Positions 36,512 to 46,144 of a stretch of 64,000 nucleotides of DNA are shown here, piece after piece. The stretch spans positions 81,806-145,805 of the forward strand of contig CAZMNY010000019.1 in NCBI GenBank assembly GCA_964567745.1. The letters run 5' to 3'. Positions within the stretch are counted from its first letter, which is position 1; each line of letters starts with the position of its first letter. This stretch comes from CAZMNY01 sp964567745. Lineage in GTDB: Bacteria > Planctomycetota > Planctomycetia > Pirellulales > Pirellulaceae. Made by a program: the position numbers and the translations under genes. Under the pieces are notes generated by a model. It searched no databases. It was given only the letters and a program-made list of their open reading frames with translations, and was not told where the DNA came from.

Positions 36512-38602
36512 ATGGCGAAGGTCGAGGATATCCGAAACGTGGTCCTGTGCGGTCATGGTTCGGTTGGAAAAACAACGCTTGTTGACAAGATGTTGGTCGC
36601 TTCCGGCGCTGCCGAGGGAACGCCGAGCGTTGATGACCAGACGAGCATCTGCGATTTCGACCCGGAAGAAAAAGCTCACAAATACACGATCGAATCCGCG
36701 GTCACTCATTGCCAACATGCCGGGAAAAACCTCAACATCATCGATACGCCGGGTTACCCCGACTTCATCGGCCAAACCATCGGAGCGATGGCCGGCGTCG
36801 ACGCCGCGCTGATTGTTGTCAACGCCCAATCGGGCATCGAAGTCAACACTCGCCGAGTATTTGAAGAGGCCGGAAAAGCGGGACTCGGCCGATTCGTTGT
36901 GATCAACAAGATGGACGGCGACAACATCGACTTTGACGCGGTTGTTGGCGACATTCAAAACATGTGGGGCGCCCAGTGTGTTCTGCTCAACGTTCCTGTC
37001 GGTCAAGGCACTGACCTCAAGGGCGTTGTCAGCACTCTGCGCGTTCCCGATGACGCCGCAGGCGCGTTGGTTGAGCCGAGCGAAATCAATGGACCGTTGA
37101 TGGAGTCGATCATTGAAGTCGACGAAGAAGTCATGGAGCGGTACTTCGAGGGGCAGCAGCCGACCGACGACGAACTTTCGAAGTTGATCGTTCGAGCCAT
37201 CACGGAAGGAAGTCTGGTGCCGATTCTCTGTTGCTCGGGAAAGACGGGCGTGGGACTACCCGAACTGATGGACGCGCTCGCTCAATGTGCGCCATCGCCA
37301 GTTGATCTCAACCGAACAGCAACGAAAGACGGCGAAACCCTTGAATTGAACCACGACTCCGATGGACCTCTGGTCGGCCGAGTCTTCAAAACAAGGATCG
37401 ACCCGTTTGTTCAAAAGCTTTCCTTCATTCGGCTGTTCTCCGGAACCATAAAACGCGATCAGACGGTCGCCGCTTCCTCAGCTCGAAAAGGCGTCAAGCT
37501 CCCGCAAATCCTAAAAGTGCAAGCTTCCGATTCGACCGGCGTCGATTCCGCGGGACCAGGAGAAATTGTCGCCGTCGCCAAAATGGACGATCTCCATACT
37601 GGATCGGTAATTGGCGAGCACGAATTGCAGCCCATCAAGTTCCCGACGCCGATGGTCGGCTTGGCAGTGACGCCCCGAAGTCGCGGCGATGAAACAAAGC
37701 TCTCCGGCGCCTTGAACAAGGTCGTCGAGGAAGACCCGACGTTTAGACTCGATCGCGACGGGCAAACCAAGGAATTGGTGATGACGGGCATGAGCGAGTT
37801 GCACTTGAACATCATTCAAGAGCGATTGATTCGCCGTGATAAGCTTGAGGTCGACACGAAAGAGCCAAAGATTCCCTTCCGCGAAACGATTCAGATCGAT
37901 GCGGAAGGCTCCTATCGACACCGAAAACAATCGGGCGGACGCGGACAATTTGGCGAAGTCCATATTCGCATGTTCCCCTTGCCGCGCGGCACTGACATCG
38001 AAGAATACGCGACGAAATCTCGCTTTGCTTCGATGAAGGATTATCACTACGACGAAGTGAACAACTTCCTTTGGGTCGATTCTGTTGTCGGCGGCGTGAT
38101 TCCGGGCAACTTCATGCCGGCGATCGAAAAGGGTTTCAAGGAACGGCTAACCAACGGCGTTATTGCCGGTTATCAGGTGCAGGATGTCTGCGTCGAAGTT
38201 CACTTTGGCAAACACCACCCGGTCGACAGCTCTGAGGCCGCCTTCAAGACGGCCGGTGCCATGGCGTTTCGCAATGTATTCCGCGAAGCCAAACCGAGCT
38301 TGCTCGAACCGGTAGTGACGATGGATATCACGGTCCCCGAAAACTCGGTCGGCGATGTCTATAGCGATATGTCCAGCCGAGGCGGACGCGTGCAGGGAAG
38401 TGACGCGGCAGGCGGTGATATGCAGACTGTGCATTGCGAAGTCCCGCTTCGCGAAGTGACGACATATGCTCGGACTCTCTCGAGCATGACTGGCGGTCAG
38501 GGCAGCTACGCAATGGAGTTCAGCCACTACGACGTGATGCCGCCAAATGTCCAGCAGGAAGTCACCTCGAAGGCGAAACTGCAAGAAGTGGAAGAGGACT
38601 AG
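36512..38602 (+). CDS. Elongation factor G-like GTPase (EF-G paralogue)
   Basis: The 696-residue translational GTPase has all EF-G domains: GTPase (1-270), domain II, and III-V including the QSGGRGQFG turn and the C-terminal SSRGGRVQGSD segment. The P-loop is GHGSVGKTT, and the switch II motif is DTPGYPDF, with Tyr where canonical EF-G has the catalytic His (DTPGHVDF). NKMD is intact. These changes mark the EF-G-2 type paralogues, whose role differs between lineages. ATG 36512 gives the family N-terminus. Confidence 0.88.
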   Translation: MAKVEDIRNVVLCGHGSVGKTTLVDKMLVASGAAEGTPSVDDQTSICDFDPEEKAHKYTIESAVTHCQHAGKNLNIIDTPGYPDFIGQTIGAMAGVDAALIVVNAQSGIEVNTRRVFEEAGKAGLGRFVVINKMDGDNIDFDAVVGDIQNMWGAQCVLLNVPVGQGTDLKGVVSTLRVPDDAAGALVEPSEINGPLMESIIEVDEEVMERYFEGQQPTDDELSKLIVRAITEGSLVPILCCSGKTGVGLPELMDALAQCAPSPVDLNRTATKDGETLELNHDSDGPLVGRVFKTRIDPFVQKLSFIRLFSGTIKRDQTVAASSARKGVKLPQILKVQASDSTGVDSAGPGEIVAVAKMDDLHTGSVIGEHELQPIKFPTPMVGLAVTPRSRGDETKLSGALNKVVEEDPTFRLDRDGQTKELVMTGMSELHLNIIQERLIRRDKLEVDTKEPKIPFRETIQIDAEGSYRHRKQSGGRGQFGEVHIRMFPLPRGTDIEEYATKSRFASMKDYHYDEVNNFLWVDSVVGGVIPGNFMPAIEKGFKERLTNGVIAGYQVQDVCVEVHFGKHHPVDSSEAAFKTAGAMAFRNVFREAKPSLLEPVVTMDITVPENSVGDVYSDMSSRGGRVQGSDAAGGDMQTVHCEVPLREVTTYARTLSSMTGGQGSYAMEFSHYDVMPPNVQQEVTSKAKLQEVEED

Positions 38603-38627
38603 ACGCCCGGACGGCGACCACGTCTAG
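38599..38627. terminator. Hairpin between convergent EF-G-like and cysE genes
   Basis: CTAGACG (38599-38605) and CGTCTAG (38621-38627) are perfect inverted repeats with a 15-base loop. Each arm contains the TAG stop codon of one of the two convergent genes, so one structure may end both transcripts. There is no U-tract. Confidence 0.5.
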
Positions 38628-39589
38628 ATTTGATAGTTGGCTTCCGGAGTCAGCTCGTGGTTGTTGTCGGAGCGGATGCGTAGTTTTGGCTTCTCCAAAG
38701 TCACCGTTTGTTGCGGGGCCACGGACCGCGTCACCCAGGCGTTTGCGCCGATGATCGAGTCGTGGCCAATGACGGTCTTGCCGCCGAGTACGGAAACATT
38801 GGAGTAGACGACAACGCGATCTTCGAGCGTTGGGTGCCGTTTCATTTCGCGGACGATTTCCCCGTTCGCGTCGGTGGGGAAGCTAATGGCACCGAGCGTC
38901 ACGCCTTGGTAAAGCTTGACGTGTTCGCCGATTTCACATGTCTCGCCGATGACGACGCCCGTACCGTGATCGATAAAGAAGTATCTGCCGATGGTCGCGC
39001 CCGGATGGATGTCGATTCCTGTTTCTTGATGAGCCCATTCGGTCATCATGCGAGGAATAAAAGGGACATCGAGTTGGTGAAGCGTGTTCGCGAGCCGATA
39101 GATCGTGACTGCTTTAAGACCCGGGTAGCAAAAAATCACTTCGTCGAGAGTAGTGCACGCCGGATCCCCCGCGAAGGCCGCTTCGGCGTCGGTCGCCAGG
39201 ATCTCACGAAGCTCTGGAATCCGCTCAAGAAACGTGATCGCGATCGCCTGGCCCTTGGCCTCATAGTCGGTTTCGCTGGGGCTTTCTCCGTCGCTCGCCA
39301 AACGACTCTCGTGACGCAGGGCGCGTGCGATTTGGGAGGTCAGTTTGTCGTGCAGGCCGTCGATAAGATCGCCGACGTAATAGGCGATGTTGCCGGCGTG
39401 AAGACCTTCTCGCTTCTGATATCCGGGATAGATAATCTCGAGCAAGTCTTCAATGACCGACGTGACAACTTCGCCTCGTGGAAGAGGGCAATGGTCTAAG
39501 TGATTGATCGTGCCGACGTTGTGATACGTCTGCACAATTTTCTCAGTTAGATCGGGAAGTCGTTCTTTTCGTCGGTGATCGGAGGCCAT
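38624..39589 (-). CDS. cysE: Serine O-acetyltransferase
   Basis: The 321-residue enzyme makes O-acetylserine for cysteine synthesis. The C-terminal left-handed beta helix shows hexapeptide repeats: IDIHPGATIGRYFFIDHGTG with a catalytic His, VIGETCEIGEHVKLYQGVTLG, and GGKTVIGHDSIIGANAWV. The N-terminal ~130 residues form a helical extension, as in longer bacterial and plant forms. It converges on the EF-G-like gene with a shared hairpin. Confidence 0.92.
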   Translation of the reverse strand: MASDHRRKERLPDLTEKIVQTYHNVGTINHLDHCPLPRGEVVTSVIEDLLEIIYPGYQKREGLHAGNIAYYVGDLIDGLHDKLTSQIARALRHESRLASDGESPSETDYEAKGQAIAITFLERIPELREILATDAEAAFAGDPACTTLDEVIFCYPGLKAVTIYRLANTLHQLDVPFIPRMMTEWAHQETGIDIHPGATIGRYFFIDHGTGVVIGETCEIGEHVKLYQGVTLGAISFPTDANGEIVREMKRHPTLEDRVVVYSNVSVLGGKTVIGHDSIIGANAWVTRSVAPQQTVTLEKPKLRIRSDNNHELTPEANYQI

Positions 39590-39631
39590 CAGAGGCTCAC
39601 TATGCGGTTGAAATTAAGGCTTGCTGGCATC

Positions 39632-42436
39632 CTAGGCGTCGACATCGTTGCAATCAAGCGCCCGTTCTAAGTCTTCGGCAACAGCTTGGCGGCGAGTTGA
39701 AAAAAAGCTCAAGATTGCCAGCGATAGCCACGATGTCAGGCTGATTGCCGCGCCCCAAAGGAGGCTTCGGGGACGGTACGCGAATTCGACTTGGTGGCGA
39801 CCGGCAGGCAACACGACGCCTTGCATAACTCCGTTGACTCTAAACACTTTCGCCTCGCGCCGTTCGCCTCCCGTGGTGATGAAGCATCGCCAACCGCTGG
39901 AATAATGGTTGCTGACGACGAGACATTTCTCATCGTTCGCCTCCACGTCAAACTGTAATCGTGAACCTCGGTCCATCGTCAACCTGGTGCGGTCTTGAGA
40001 CGGTTTGTCTCGGCTGACTTCGTGCTTGCCCGAGACAGGTGGAGATTCTTCGATCACCACTTCTCGACGAAAATCACGCCATTGTCCTTGAGGTCGAATG
40101 ATCTCGCGCATTCGTTCCGTGACCGCGTGACGATCGGCGTCGTCGATCGGCGCCATTTCGACCAAGTTGTCGACAAGCCAGCTGCGGGGCCAAGTTTGCG
40201 TTTCGCGCCACGTGCGTAGATTGCTCGCCCGGTGGGCGCCTGCTAAAGCGTCTTCACTATGCTGCTTCCAGTCGACGTCTTCGGGAAGCCAGGCACCTTG
40301 AACGCCAAGCGGCCTCAGAGCCTGAATGTGCGGTTCATATACGCCGTCGGGCCGCTTGATTCCGTACGTTCGGCCGATTGCCATCCATGCTTCCCATCGA
40401 GCCGATTGGATACTCGACGGGGCGTTCACGATGGCGAATCGCTCATTGGTAAGCAAGTGCATTTGAGGATAACCGGTCGCGACATTCCAAGTGAGCGCGT
40501 CCCGGAGACGGTTCTTGCGCTGCTCTTTCGTCCAGTTCTGGGGCAGCCAACCGACCGCGCTGCCTCGATAGACTCGCACAAGGCCATTCGATTCGCCGGC
40601 GTTCGCCTGCCGCGACTCGTCGAGCGCGTTTAATTCCGAGTGAAGCGTGGCTGGAGGGCACCAGAAACGATTCGGACTGCTGGGCGTCAGCCAGTAATTG
40701 GCGACTGTGATTTCCATCGCCGCGACCGCGAGGAGGATCAACTGCCGACGACGGACGGCTCGTGTCGGCTTGAGGGCCCAGGCGATCACAAACGCGACAA
40801 TCGCACAATGAAGCAAAGCGAGGAAAATATCCGAGCAGGCGCCGCTGCCCGAGAACGGCCCAAAGAACGACTCGCCCTTGTGCTGTTCATCAAGCCAGTT
40901 TGCAAGGGGCCCCCAACTCGCGGCGAGCGCGGCACCGCAGGCGATACTGACGATGCCGAGTCCGATCAACGTCGCCCGAAAGACCCCAGTCCACCGATCG
41001 ACAGGCTCGTTTTCACCTTCGCTCTTAGGCGACATCAGTCGATCCCATCCGAATGCGCCCAAAACCGCGATGGCGAAGGTAGTCACCGTCAGCCACTTTG
41101 CCGGATAACGAAACATGGCGTAGCCCGGCAACAAGGTCGTAAGCAGCCAGTAAACGCCGCCCACTTGCGGACCCACGCCGCCATTGGCTTGCGGTTTGCC
41201 GGTCGCCATGTAGATCGCTTCCGAAACGAACCATCCGCCGCCGTACCACCCTAGGCTTGCCATCAAGGAGAGCAGGGCGATGGCGATCAGCCAGCGTTGT
41301 CGCCGACGACGCCAAGAGAGACCGGCGATAGCGAAGAACAGGATCGGCAAGCCCATGTAGAGCGAAGGCGACCACGTCTTTCCCTCGGCTGGAATAGCGG
41401 ACATCCAACGTCGGTTTTCCGGAAACATTCGGCCGCTGATATTGGGCCAAACCCACTCCATCCAGCGCCATGGCCCGACGCTAAACCAGTAAGCTTGCCT
41501 TTCGTGGCCGTGGCGCGGCGCCGCGAACAGGTCGGATGCGCCCGCCGATCTTGCAATCGGTTCGTCGCGAAACCGGTCGCCGACCAGTTCGTAAACCGAC
41601 CTTGCGGAATCGCGGCTTGCCCGCGTGCTCTGCCGGCTCCATGAGATCGATGGACCGATTTGCACTGCGGACAAGATAACGGCCAACAAGACGCAAAATC
41701 CGACAGCGAAACATGGGCGCTGAAGCAGGCGCCGACCGAATGTCAAAGATTCCACTTGGTCACGAGCATGGCCCGCTTCGTGATCGTTCCACAATCGGAA
41801 AGCCAAGGCCACTGCCGCAAGCAGCACACTGTGATAAGCCAACTGCGGATCGCCGCCCAAAACCATCATGCTCAGTGTCGCCGACCAACCGGTAAGCCAC
41901 CTCAGCCGGAGTCGCCGTTCGGAGGATTGCCATGACTTGCTCAGGCACAAGACCGACCACGGCAACCAAGACGCCCCGACGAGAAATACGGCGTTGCAAT
42001 GCTGAAACAAGACGCTCCCGCCAAACGCGTAGGCAATTGCCGCCAGCGCCGAGGCGTATCGGCTCCGCTGCCAACTCCCTACCATCTGGTAGATTCCCGT
42101 CGCCGCCAAAAGAGAGTGCAGCGCGACGTACAGAGTCAGCCGGAACGAAGCCGCTGCGGGTAGGGCCAATACGATTTGCCCAGGATAGAACAACGCGCTC
42201 GTCGCATCGCCGACGACGGGCGTGCCAATTCCAACTCGGTCGTTCCAAACAGGAATCTGACCAGACATCCATTGCCGCCACGTCCACTCATAAAGCGGGC
42301 GATAAAACGAGCCGGCGTCTCGAAACTCAAACGACCTGTCTCCGAAAAGCACAGGCAGGAAGAATACGCCCCAGATCGACAGCACGATCAACCAAGGCAA
42401 CCAATCGCTTAGCAGTTCTTGCAAGCGGGGCGGCAT
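39632..42436 (-). CDS. YfhO-like polytopic membrane protein
   Basis: A 934-residue membrane protein with about 12-14 helices and a large extracytoplasmic part towards the C-terminus. FRDAGSFYRPLYEWTWRQW and IPVWNDRVGIGTPVVGD after the first helix resemble the YfhO/GT-C class, whose members take part in lipid-linked sugar transfer. The C-terminal soluble part, with YSSGWRCFITTGG, also fits YfhO. The enzymatic role here is unproven. ATG 42436 places the first helix near residue 10; the frame is open to a GTG at 42550 without a clear ribosome-binding site. Confidence 0.75.
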   Translation of the reverse strand: MPPRLQELLSDWLPWLIVLSIWGVFFLPVLFGDRSFEFRDAGSFYRPLYEWTWRQWMSGQIPVWNDRVGIGTPVVGDATSALFYPGQIVLALPAAASFRLTLYVALHSLLAATGIYQMVGSWQRSRYASALAAIAYAFGGSVLFQHCNAVFLVGASWLPWSVLCLSKSWQSSERRLRLRWLTGWSATLSMMVLGGDPQLAYHSVLLAAVALAFRLWNDHEAGHARDQVESLTFGRRLLQRPCFAVGFCVLLAVILSAVQIGPSISWSRQSTRASRDSARSVYELVGDRFRDEPIARSAGASDLFAAPRHGHERQAYWFSVGPWRWMEWVWPNISGRMFPENRRWMSAIPAEGKTWSPSLYMGLPILFFAIAGLSWRRRRQRWLIAIALLSLMASLGWYGGGWFVSEAIYMATGKPQANGGVGPQVGGVYWLLTTLLPGYAMFRYPAKWLTVTTFAIAVLGAFGWDRLMSPKSEGENEPVDRWTGVFRATLIGLGIVSIACGAALAASWGPLANWLDEQHKGESFFGPFSGSGACSDIFLALLHCAIVAFVIAWALKPTRAVRRRQLILLAVAAMEITVANYWLTPSSPNRFWCPPATLHSELNALDESRQANAGESNGLVRVYRGSAVGWLPQNWTKEQRKNRLRDALTWNVATGYPQMHLLTNERFAIVNAPSSIQSARWEAWMAIGRTYGIKRPDGVYEPHIQALRPLGVQGAWLPEDVDWKQHSEDALAGAHRASNLRTWRETQTWPRSWLVDNLVEMAPIDDADRHAVTERMREIIRPQGQWRDFRREVVIEESPPVSGKHEVSRDKPSQDRTRLTMDRGSRLQFDVEANDEKCLVVSNHYSSGWRCFITTGGERREAKVFRVNGVMQGVVLPAGRHQVEFAYRPRSLLWGAAISLTSWLSLAILSFFSTRRQAVAEDLERALDCNDVDA

Positions 42437-42617
42437 GGAAGACAAGTCGCGCGATGAATTCGGTCGGCTTGATCGAGGCAAGGCGGTGATCGCTTCCGAG
42501 TCCCTTGAGGCGAACGTGATAAGGCAGCACTGAATCAACCAGTTTACCACGCCGCCAACAAGCTCGAAGTCTCGCTGAGAATCACCACGCTACTTTCGCG
42601 GGAGCGAAAGCGACGAC

Positions 42618-42854
42618 TCAATGGCTGCGAAGCCGATCAATTGCGACTCGATGTTCCGCGTTGAGCGAGTCCGTCAGAAGCGTCAGATCAGCGGGGATCT
42701 TGCGCGACGGCAAAACGTTTCGACTGACTCGGCACATCGCAGCATGCGGCGGCGAGATATCGTCGAGCATGAGGGAGTCGAGTACGGTCGCGAGGCTGCG
42801 GCCCTCGGGGACGTCAACCTCGATGAGCCCGACGATTGATTCCTGAATCGCCAT
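42618..42854 (-). CDS. Small hypothetical protein
   Basis: A 78-residue open frame with ATG 42854 preceded by AAGGAAGCAGG. The N-terminus IQESIVGLIEVDVPEGRSLATVLDSLML is acidic and protein-like, then RNVLPSRKIPADLTLL. No signal peptide, membrane helix or known domain. It lies between the ATP synthase operon and the YfhO-like gene on the same strand. The ribosome-binding site is the main evidence. Confidence 0.45.
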   Translation of the reverse strand: MAIQESIVGLIEVDVPEGRSLATVLDSLMLDDISPPHAAMCRVSRNVLPSRKIPADLTLLTDSLNAEHRVAIDRLRSH

Positions 42855-43198
42855 ATGCCTGCTTCCTTTGAGGCGAAGGGCGCGGTTATCGCCGAATTCC
42901 CTGGCGAATCGCGTGTCGAGAAAACGCTGTTTTGCGGGGTGTCATCCCAAAACAGGCTAAAGGTCTCATCGGAACTTTCCCACCCATCAAGCCAGCACAT
43001 TGAGCCAATACGCAGATTTTCACAGAAGAAATTAATGGGACTGCGCCAGTTTGACGCGTTGCGCTTATAAATCTTCGCCAATGTGGTCGCCGGCTTCGCC
43101 AGAAGTCGAGCGAAGCCCAATCGCGGATTCAAACACTTGCAACTGGGAACAAGCCTAACGGCCTGAGCTCTAGCGAGCCCGCAACGACTGACCGCCGA
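42855..43198. other. Intergenic region after the ATP synthase operon
   Basis: A 344-base region between atpC and the small hypothetical gene. I see no clear terminator, gene or repeat; open frames overlapping it look non-coding. Confidence 0.4.
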
Positions 43199-43585
43199 TC
43201 AGTCGGAGATCTTGATTTGAGCTCGGGCCTGATCGACTTTGCGATCGCGAATCGCCAATTGCTCGTCGGTTGCGACTGGCAGAGTCTTGGCGTCGTCAAG
43301 TGAACGAGTGGCGGCGGAAGAGTCGAGTTCACTGGGCCGTTTCAGGCTGTTGGTCAGCACCGACACAACGTTGTTCTCGACCTGAACGAAGCCGCCGTCG
43401 ACATAGAATCGGTCAGAACCGTCATGCCCGAGACGCAATTCGCCGTAACCGAGTCGCCCAATCATCGGACTGTGGGCGGGGCCGATGCCCAACTCACCGT
43501 CAAAAAGCGGAACGACGACAAAATCAGTGCTTTGTGAAAGCGCTGTTTCTTCAGGCGTAACGACGACGCACGTAATCTCAGCCAT
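43199..43585 (-). CDS. atpC: ATP synthase F1 epsilon subunit
   Basis: The 128-residue subunit forms the lower rotor stalk with gamma. The N-terminal beta sandwich (FVVVPLFDGELGIGPAHSPMIGRLGYGELRL) is clear. The C-terminal helical part is short and charged (ATDEQLAIRDRKVDQARAQI). It is the last gene of the operon, 17 bases after atpD. Confidence 0.93.
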   Translation of the reverse strand: MAEITCVVVTPEETALSQSTDFVVVPLFDGELGIGPAHSPMIGRLGYGELRLGHDGSDRFYVDGGFVQVENNVVSVLTNSLKRPSELDSSAATRSLDDAKTLPVATDEQLAIRDRKVDQARAQIKISD

Positions 43586-43602
43586 GGCGGCTCACCCTTT
43601 TT

Positions 43603-45057
43603 CTAGCCCTTGGCCTTCTCGGCCATCTTCTTGGCTTGCTCTTCGGCTTGCTCAACCACGCCGACATACATGAACGCTTGCTCAGGCAGGTGATCCCACT
43701 TCCCATCGCAGATTTCTTCGAAGCTGCGAATCGTTTCTTCCAGCGGAGTGATCTCGCCCGCTTTACCGGTGAACACCTCGGCGACCAAGAAGGGCTGCGA
43801 GAGGAATCGTTCGATGCGGCGTGCGCGATGGACGACGGTCTTATCGTCCTCACTCAGTTCATCGACGCCCAAGATGGCGATGATGTCCTGCAGTTCGCGG
43901 TATCGCTGCAAGGTGGTTTGAACTCGTCGTGCGATGGCGTAGTGACGCTCGCCGACATACTGCGGATCGAGAATTCGGCTGGAGGAAGCCAGCGGATCGA
44001 CCGCTGGGTAAATTCCTTTTTCCGAAATCGATCGTTCCAGGTAGAGGAACGCGTCCAATTGGCCGAATGCCGTGGCCGGCGCGGGATCGGTCGGATCATC
44101 CGCCGGAACGTACACGGCTTGCACCGACGTGATAGCGCCTTTGGATGTCGAGGCGATTCGTTCTTGGAGGGCACCCATCTCGGTGGCCAGCGTCGGCTGG
44201 TATCCCACGGCGGAAGGCATTCGACCGAGCAACGCGGAGACTTCCGATCCAGCTTGCGAGAAGCGGAAAATGTTATCGACGAACAACAGCGTGTCTTTAC
44301 CCGTCGCGTCTCGGAAATACTCAGCCATGGTGAGTGCCGACAAAGCGACGCGAAGACGAGCACCCGGCGGCTCGTTCATCTGTCCGAAGACCATGCACGT
44401 CTGCTCGATCACCTTGCGGCCGGTCTGACCGATTTCGGTGTCCTGCATTTCCAACCAGAGGTCGGTCCCTTCTCGCGTTCGCTCGCCGACTCCGGCGAAA
44501 ACGGAATAACCACCGTGCGAACTTGCGATACGAGCGATCAGTTCGGTCAGAATAACTGTCTTGCCCAACCCGGCACCGCCGAACAGTCCGGCTTTACCAC
44601 CGCGAACGAACGGCGTCAAAAGGTCGACGACTTTGATGCCCGTCTCGAACAATTCGGTGCTCGTCGAGAGGTCTTTCACGTCGGGGGCGGGCTGGTGAAT
44701 CGGGCGGTATTCTTCCGCTTTCACTTCGCCTCGCTCATCGATCGGCTTGCCGAGCAGATTAAACACGCGGCCGAGCGTATCTTCACCGACGGGCACGGAA
44801 ACCGGCGCCCCCGTGTCGACACAGTCTTGCCCTCGCATCAGACCTTCGGTCGATCCGAGCGCGACACAGCGAACGCGACCACCGCCCAAGTGCTGCTGAA
44901 CTTCACCCGTGAGATGAACTTCAACGCCCTTTTGGCTGCTGTCGATCGTCACCGCGTTATAGATCGCGGGCAATTCGTTTTCATTGAACTCAACATCGAA
45001 AGTCGAGCCAATAACCTGGGTGATTTTTCCAATGTTGTTTTCTGTTGCTGTCGCCAT
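43603..45057 (-). CDS. atpD: ATP synthase F1 beta subunit
   Basis: The 484-residue catalytic subunit has the P-loop GGAGLGKT, GERTREG with the catalytic Glu, and the beta signature PAVDPLASSS. It synthesises ATP at the interface with alpha. Length and all landmarks are normal. It lies between atpG and atpC. Confidence 0.98.
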   Translation of the reverse strand: MATATENNIGKITQVIGSTFDVEFNENELPAIYNAVTIDSSQKGVEVHLTGEVQQHLGGGRVRCVALGSTEGLMRGQDCVDTGAPVSVPVGEDTLGRVFNLLGKPIDERGEVKAEEYRPIHQPAPDVKDLSTSTELFETGIKVVDLLTPFVRGGKAGLFGGAGLGKTVILTELIARIASSHGGYSVFAGVGERTREGTDLWLEMQDTEIGQTGRKVIEQTCMVFGQMNEPPGARLRVALSALTMAEYFRDATGKDTLLFVDNIFRFSQAGSEVSALLGRMPSAVGYQPTLATEMGALQERIASTSKGAITSVQAVYVPADDPTDPAPATAFGQLDAFLYLERSISEKGIYPAVDPLASSSRILDPQYVGERHYAIARRVQTTLQRYRELQDIIAILGVDELSEDDKTVVHRARRIERFLSQPFLVAEVFTGKAGEITPLEETIRSFEEICDGKWDHLPEQAFMYVGVVEQAEEQAKKMAEKAKG

Positions 45058-45129
45058 CGACCGGTTCTCTTTTTTTGCGAATCGCGTTTGGCTGCTGTGA
45101 ATTCAGAATATGTTTGGACGCTTTTGGCT

Positions 45130-46032
45130 CTAACTCTTGAGAGCTTCGACGCCGCCAATAATCTCCATGATCTCGCCAGTAATCTGGCCCTGGCGAGCAC
45201 GGTTGTAGGTCATCGAAAGATGCTTGATCATATCCGAGGCGTTCTCGGTGGCGGCCTTCATGGCGACCATTCGGGCAATCTGTTCGCTGACCGCCGCGTC
45301 CAAGAAGCACTTGAACAACTTCACTCGGAAGCTCGTGGGAACAACTTCCTCAAGGATGCTTTCCGCTGACGGAACGAACTCGTACATTGAATCGCCGGAC
45401 TTTCCATCGGCCGGCTCAGCTTTCTCGCCGTCGCTATCCGCCTCAAGCGAGCCCAACGGCAGAAGCGTCTCGATTACCGGGACTTGCCGGGCCGCCGAAA
45501 CGAATTGTGTGTAAGCGACGTCAAGTCGATCGATCTTGCCGCTGCTGTAGTCGTCAAGGAACTGATCCGCGATCGGTCTAACTTCATCAAACTTCGGTTG
45601 ATCGTCAAACTGATAGTACGTCTCGTCCATTTCAATGTCGCGAAACTTCAACGCGTTGATGCCGCGTTTGCCGGATACCGAAAGCGAGACGCCGCCCTCG
45701 AATGTCTCCTTGAGCTCCTCGAGCCGAGGCAGTCCGGCGCGAATCACGCCGCCGTTGTAGCCGCCGCACAATCCGCGGTTCGCCGTCAAAATCAAAAGCG
45801 CCGAGTTGTCGGTCGCCGATCGTTCTTCGAGCAACGGATGAGTGACTTCGAGTCCGGCTTGCGATAGATCGGAAACAACTTGTGTGATGCGTTGAGTGTA
45901 CGCCGTCGCAGCCGTCGCTCGATCCATCGCTTTCTTGAAGCGAGCCGTCGCGATCAGCTCCATTGTCCGCGTAATCTTGCGGATATTGCGGATCGACTTG
46001 CGGCGTTTGTCGAGTGCTCGAGCGTTGGCCAT
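45130..46032 (-). CDS. atpG: ATP synthase F1 gamma subunit
   Basis: The 300-residue central rotor shaft starts with the expected helix (RRKSIRNIRKITRTMELIATARFKKA) and ends with the matching C-terminal helix (MKAATENASDMIKHLSMTYNRARQGQITGEI). A hydrophilic insertion of about 20 residues (EADSDGEKAEPADGKSG) near residue 210 makes it slightly longer than the E. coli protein. It is 112 bases after atpA. Confidence 0.96.
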   Translation of the reverse strand: MANARALDKRRKSIRNIRKITRTMELIATARFKKAMDRATAATAYTQRITQVVSDLSQAGLEVTHPLLEERSATDNSALLILTANRGLCGGYNGGVIRAGLPRLEELKETFEGGVSLSVSGKRGINALKFRDIEMDETYYQFDDQPKFDEVRPIADQFLDDYSSGKIDRLDVAYTQFVSAARQVPVIETLLPLGSLEADSDGEKAEPADGKSGDSMYEFVPSAESILEEVVPTSFRVKLFKCFLDAAVSEQIARMVAMKAATENASDMIKHLSMTYNRARQGQITGEIMEIIGGVEALKS

Positions 46033-46144
46033 GATCCACCAAAAGGTTTTGAGAGCGGGAAGTTCGCCAAGCTGGCGAACACGCGGTTGTGATTAGTAGG
46101 GCTGCGTTCTTCAACACGACCCAATGGATGTCATATTTTGTGCG

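Noticed and set aside
42855..43132. Minus-strand frame between atpC and the 78-residue hypothetical gene
   Set aside because: The frame runs on out of phase through the better supported small gene; composition is not protein-like in that part.
43636..45369. Long open frame (577 codons) antisense to atpD/atpG
   Set aside because: It is a codon-bias shadow of two certain genes, with Arg/His-rich composition and no recognisable domain.
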